Source: Owenia fusiformis (lineage: Eukaryota; Annelida; Polychaeta; Sabellida; Oweniidae). Taken from it: 64,000 nucleotides of DNA. A model generated the notes under the pieces. It made no database searches. It had not been told where the DNA came from and saw only the letters and a program-made list of their open reading frames with translations. Shown one piece after another: positions 60,137 to 64,000 of this stretch; the stretch's first letter is position 1, and each line of letters opens with the position of its first letter. The position numbers and the translations under genes were made by a program. The stretch is from NCBI GenBank assembly GCA_903813345.2, contig CAIIXF020000007.1, positions 10,979,730-11,043,729 on the forward strand, written 5' to 3'.

Positions 60137-62092
60137 ATGTCGTCATCTGATTCTGACAACCATGACTCAGATAATGGCTCTGATAGGGATTCAGTCAGTC
60201 ATTATTCCAGCATCAGAAGTTCTCCGTCCTCCAATCATTCACGAGGCAGTTCACCCCCTTTGTCACCTAGATATTCTGATTATTCCGATACAGAGGAGCA
60301 TAATGGACCATCCAACGAGATTCATGACCCGGCCTTTAATGAATCAAAATCTAGGCTTAACATCAGTGAAATGCAAAAGAATGGACGTTATTGCGATATC
60401 ACTATTCTTGTTGGCGGCAAAAGTTTTCCTTGCCATAAAGTCATACTTGCATCATGGTCAACCTATTTTGACTCCATGTTCTCAAGTGGGATGACTGAGA
60501 GCAACAGCAAAGAAATCACCCTTAAGGACATATCAGTAGAAGCATTTCAGGCCATAGTGGACTATATGTATAGAGGCGTCATTAAACTGGATTCCGTTGA
60601 AATTGCGTTGAACGCGCTTAAAACAGTGGACATGCTTCAGTTCGACAAAGAATTCCACAAACGTTTGGTGGTATATCTCTGCTCTGAGTGTCATCCGGCT
60701 AACTGCTTGACTATGTTAGGACTTGCCGATCTGATTGGCGAGGAACAACTAAAGCGACATGCTAAATCCTGGGTCTTGAGTGACTTTAAATATATAATCC
60801 AAACTGAAAGCTTTCTGCAAATGGATGCAAAACTTCTAATTGAATGTATCAGCGATGTGAATCTTGTGGCAAAAGAGGAAGAAGAAGTTTTTTTCGCAGT
60901 GGTGAAATGGCTAGATGTAAATTACTCAACAAGAAAACAGTTCGCTGCGGAACTGTTATCCAATATCCAATTCTGCTTTATGGAGTCGCATGTATTGTTT
61001 GATTCTCTTGAGAAAAATGAGCTTCTCAAAGACTTGCCCGAATTCCAAAGATATCTAAATGAAGCTAAACGCCATCAGGTTATTCCATGTTATCGTCACG
61101 ATGATCATGGTAGACGCTGTAGGGCAAGAACCTGCAACACTAAAGTTCTGTTGATGTTTCCAGAAGATGAAGGTGGTCCTATCGAGAACCCTTTTCATGT
61201 CCCAAAATCTCACGAAGAAACATATGAACCAATACCATTGCCTCATAAAATTGGTGATGCAGTTGAAGGAAATGGAATTGGCGCTGTTAAAGTTTGTCTT
61301 GTTGGACACACAATATTTGCATGTGTATCCGAATCCATGTGGAAATGTCAATATAAACATAACCCCCGTTATTCCAAAGACCCCGAGCAGCCATACTGGT
61401 GGGGTAGCTGGCAGCCATGTTCTCCCAAGTCAGATTTCAGGCATTTCTTCAGTCTGACTCTGGCTGGATCTTATATCTATGCAGTGGGGGGCAAAGACAT
61501 AAACGGTAGAGGTTCTCGCTTGATTGAGAGATATGATTGGGAAGAAGACCAGTGGAGAAATCCAAAAGATGGGCTCATTACTGGTGTTTTCGGTCATGCT
61601 GCAGTTGTAGTTAAAAACAAGCTGTATATTTTGGGTGGCATAACAAATCTTGATCGTGCAACTGATGCCGTTCAAGTGATCCATCTTGACCAGAAAAAGA
61701 TGAAAATCGTAAGTGGCCCTAAAATGCTTGAACCCCAAGAGGGCCATTCTGCTGTTGAGTTCAATGGTCGTATCTACAGTGCAGGCAAGCAGTTTTTGAT
61801 GTTCGACCCTGAAACAGCTGTTTGGACAAGACTCTCGTGGCCCAGTGGACGCATTGCACATACTCTCCAAGGGATGACAGTCTATGGTTCAAGTATCATG
61901 ATGTTTGGAGGAGCTCTAGAAAATCTCAGTGATATTGATAGTTACGATGGCCACAGCAGTATGGACCTGCTACGAAAGATTGTCTCTTACAATGTAGAAG
62001 AGGACTCATTTGATCATGGAGACTTACCTAATCCAATGGCGTTTGGAGGGGCACTTTGTGTGGTAAATAATAAACCCCTGAAGTGGTTATAG
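60137..62092 (+). CDS. BTB-BACK-Kelch protein (KLHL-like)
   Basis: A single uninterrupted frame of 651 residues. I chose the ATG at 60137 (MSSSDSDNHDSD) because the 15 codons before it cross a splice acceptor (tttcag at 60108-60113). Residues 1-65 are a Ser/Asp-rich, probably disordered, extension. BTB spans about 85-190 (CDITILVGGKSFPCHKVILA). BACK follows at about 195-295 (CLTMLGLADLIGEEQLKRHA). Kelch-type beta-propeller repeats run from about 360 to the end, with YAVGG, LYILGG and IMMFGG. Proteins of this kind usually serve as substrate adaptors for Cullin-3 ubiquitin ligases. I cannot assign a specific KLHL orthologue. The coding region lacks introns, unlike its neighbours, so it might be an old retrocopy that gained a 5' exon, or an ordinary single-coding-exon gene. 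Confidence 0.93.
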   Translation: MSSSDSDNHDSDNGSDRDSVSHYSSIRSSPSSNHSRGSSPPLSPRYSDYSDTEEHNGPSNEIHDPAFNESKSRLNISEMQKNGRYCDITILVGGKSFPCHKVILASWSTYFDSMFSSGMTESNSKEITLKDISVEAFQAIVDYMYRGVIKLDSVEIALNALKTVDMLQFDKEFHKRLVVYLCSECHPANCLTMLGLADLIGEEQLKRHAKSWVLSDFKYIIQTESFLQMDAKLLIECISDVNLVAKEEEEVFFAVVKWLDVNYSTRKQFAAELLSNIQFCFMESHVLFDSLEKNELLKDLPEFQRYLNEAKRHQVIPCYRHDDHGRRCRARTCNTKVLLMFPEDEGGPIENPFHVPKSHEETYEPIPLPHKIGDAVEGNGIGAVKVCLVGHTIFACVSESMWKCQYKHNPRYSKDPEQPYWWGSWQPCSPKSDFRHFFSLTLAGSYIYAVGGKDINGRGSRLIERYDWEEDQWRNPKDGLITGVFGHAAVVVKNKLYILGGITNLDRATDAVQVIHLDQKKMKIVSGPKMLEPQEGHSAVEFNGRIYSAGKQFLMFDPETAVWTRLSWPSGRIAHTLQGMTVYGSSIMMFGGALENLSDIDSYDGHSSMDLLRKIVSYNVEEDSFDHGDLPNPMAFGGALCVVNNKPLKWL

Positions 62093-62319
62093 AGGAACAT
62101 CTATGATGATTTCATGAACTACATAATATGTACATGTACTATAATTTGACAGTATAACAGACCAGATCTGATGCCTATATATATCCAGATATACGTGCAG
62201 GATTCTAAAGAAAAACAGGAAAACCTGTTCAGTCTAATCCGAAAACCATTGGGACTAAACAGACGTGTCCAGACTATCAGATGAAAGCAATCATCACTTT
62301 GGATGTTGCTAATCTTAAC

Positions 62320-62786
62320 TAGTGTTGTCGCGATGTGTCATAATCGTACATCGATGCATCGGCAATTTTCAGCAGTAAACATCGATGCACATCGCGATGT
62401 ACATAGAGAAACAGTTCGAGAAAAGTGCACTGAAATACCGAACGCTAATGCACTAAAATACCGAACAGAACAAATTAATAAGAGTGCGCTGGTACATCCG
62501 GGAGCTTCTAGTGGCGGTGAAATGAAAGTAAAGTAATTTTTTAGATTAATTGTTCATTTCGACAAGCTGAAACAGTTTTAAAGCGAAAGAATATCAGAAA
62601 ACATTGAAAAATGAAATGACATGAAAAAAGCTAAGCGATTTGCGTCAAAATAAGATAAGAAAGGGTGATTTTTAGCGAATTCATTTTTTTTAAAAACATC
62701 GATGTTTTGTTTCAGACATCGATGCATCGCCAGAATCAGCTTTGGCGATGTATATCGCGATGTATCGATTAATCGCGACAACACTA
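62320..62786. mobile_element. hAT-type MITE with 8-bp TSD
   Basis: Ends tagtgttgtcgcgat and atcgcgacaacacta are perfect inverted copies, flanked by atcttaac at 62312-62319 and 62787-62794. The 8-bp duplication and the tagtgttgtcgcgat terminus fit hAT elements. Inner catcgatg/atcgcgatg words form further hairpins. No transposase. Confidence 0.85.
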
Positions 62787-63081
62787 ATCTTAACTGAGTG
62801 GTAAACTTGTACCAGAGCAGTGTTATCACCACTGAATATTTCCTGAAAATATTTTAATTGAGATTGCTTTCCATGCATTTATGACATGTTGTCCAAAATT
62901 CTTAAAGATCTTTCTTTTTGTAAAGCTGTAATCAAAGTAAGTGCAAGTTTTGAAGATATAACATTAATATAGAGTCACCATTCCTTCAGCCATATTCGAA
63001 AAGTAAAATATTACCAAGAATAGAATTCCTAGTCAATTGATGAGCAGTTCAGGGTTTATATTATATTTGCTTACTAGATTT

Positions 63082-63392
63082 CTGTAGATACACTTAATTT
63101 GGCAACCGTTTTAATTTGACGGATTGGCGGATTGAAAAAATCCGCCAATTTTCAGATCTATTTTGGAAAATCCCCAGGGATTTTGTAATTTGGTATTATT
63201 TCACTTGTGTAAGTATTCCTATTTGAATGTCAAGACTGTAAGTAGAACACATGAATCTGAAATCCTTATTTCCAGATAAATGACAAAACTTGAGGTGCTC
63301 AGTCCTAACTCCGCCAAATAAAATAGCAGCCAATATTTGAAATTGACCAAATCCGCAAAATTAAGTTTGCGTCAAATTAAGTGTATCTACAG
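63082..63392. mobile_element. 311-bp MITE
   Basis: Ends ctgtagatacacttaatttg and caaattaagtgtatctacag are perfect inverted copies. A clear target duplication was not identified. Confidence 0.75.
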
Positions 63393-63439
63393 TATATTGT
63401 AGAGTTGGTTTATTTGTAATCATTCACATAAAGTTCATG

Positions 63440-64000
63440 AAATTACTCTGTTAATGATGATATGTTTATAATTTCGAAAAGTTATAATCAAAAAAGAATT
63501 GCCTGTAAAAGTGTTACTGGAATATTTTATTTTATTATTTGATAAAAACTAAAAGGTTTAAGAATTGGAAAAATGTCATCAGGTGATTCATAAGTACCTT
63601 GTTAGTCAAAAAATAAGTCAAACAGGAGCTAACCTGGGGTGCTTTAATTGAGATTGTACAGATAGTTAACGGTTGTACTCACTTATTGTTGTAATATATT
63701 TATAATTTTGAAAAGTTATAACCATAAAAAAATTACCAGTTAAAGCGTCACTGGAATATTTTATTTTATTATTTAATAGAAAAATTTAAGTATTGGAAAA
63801 ATATAATCAGGTGATTCATAAGAACCTTGTAAATCTTAGAATAAGTCAAACAGCAAGAGCTAACCTGGGGTACTTTAATTGAGTTTGTACAGATAGTTAA
63901 CGGTTGTACTCACTTATTGTTGTAATATATTTATAATTTTGAAAAGTTGTAATCATAAAAAATTACAAGTAAAAGCATCACTGGAATATTTTATTATTTG
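63440..64000. repeat. tandem repeat of about 235-bp units, runs off the right edge
   Basis: Blocks containing actggaatattttatttt, gtgattcataag, agctaacctgggg and gatagttaacggttgtac recur at about 63440, 63680 and 63910; the last is cut by the window end. No coding content. Confidence 0.85.

Noticed and set aside
61055-61870. Minus-strand frames opposite the Kelch gene
   Set aside because: Antisense shadows of a well-supported coding exon.

Overview
This is eukaryotic nuclear DNA: AT-rich, with many introns carrying GT/AG splice signals and many small transposons. The proteins are animal proteins (talin, SLC35F5, PNKD, an SLC6 transporter, a BTB-Kelch protein). The most telling gene joins a TIR domain to a STING domain without the four membrane helices of vertebrate STING. 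That architecture is known from oyster, so a marine invertebrate, perhaps a mollusc or another lophotrochozoan, is likely. Nothing here fixes the species.

Layout. 1-3686 (minus): two TIR-STING units, A (1999-3686) and B (1323 to beyond the left edge); splice phases allow them to be one four-domain TIR-STING-TIR-STING protein. 3748-7800: DNA transposons and a patchwork of repeats. 8256-9954 (plus): the last three coding exons of talin, whose preceding exons are not seen in the window. 13937-14398 (plus): an unrecognised single-pass membrane protein. 14399-20028: intergenic DNA with a mariner-like element. 20029-27446 (minus): a complete 12-exon SLC35F5-like transporter gene. 27447-33437: intergenic DNA with a LINE fragment and two long foldback elements. 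33438-40354 (plus): a PNKD-like metallo-hydrolase missing its first coding exon(s). 40355-46048: mostly featureless. 46049-55946 (plus): a glycine-transporter-like SLC6 gene with a duplicated, probably mutually exclusive exon. 55947-60136: inverted-repeat elements. 60137-62092 (plus): a BTB-BACK-Kelch protein with an intronless coding region. 62093-64000: more small transposons and a tandem repeat.

The genes do not form an operon or a pathway; they are ordinary neighbours in an animal genome. The most notable points are the tandem TIR-STING units, with cyclic-dinucleotide-contact residues kept and a ligand-binding exon identical in protein between units; the paired 132-bp exons in the SLC6 gene; and two foldback elements that share a core but have unrelated arms. 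Exon edges were read by eye from splice signals, reading-frame phase and remembered homologues; no alignment or transcript was available.
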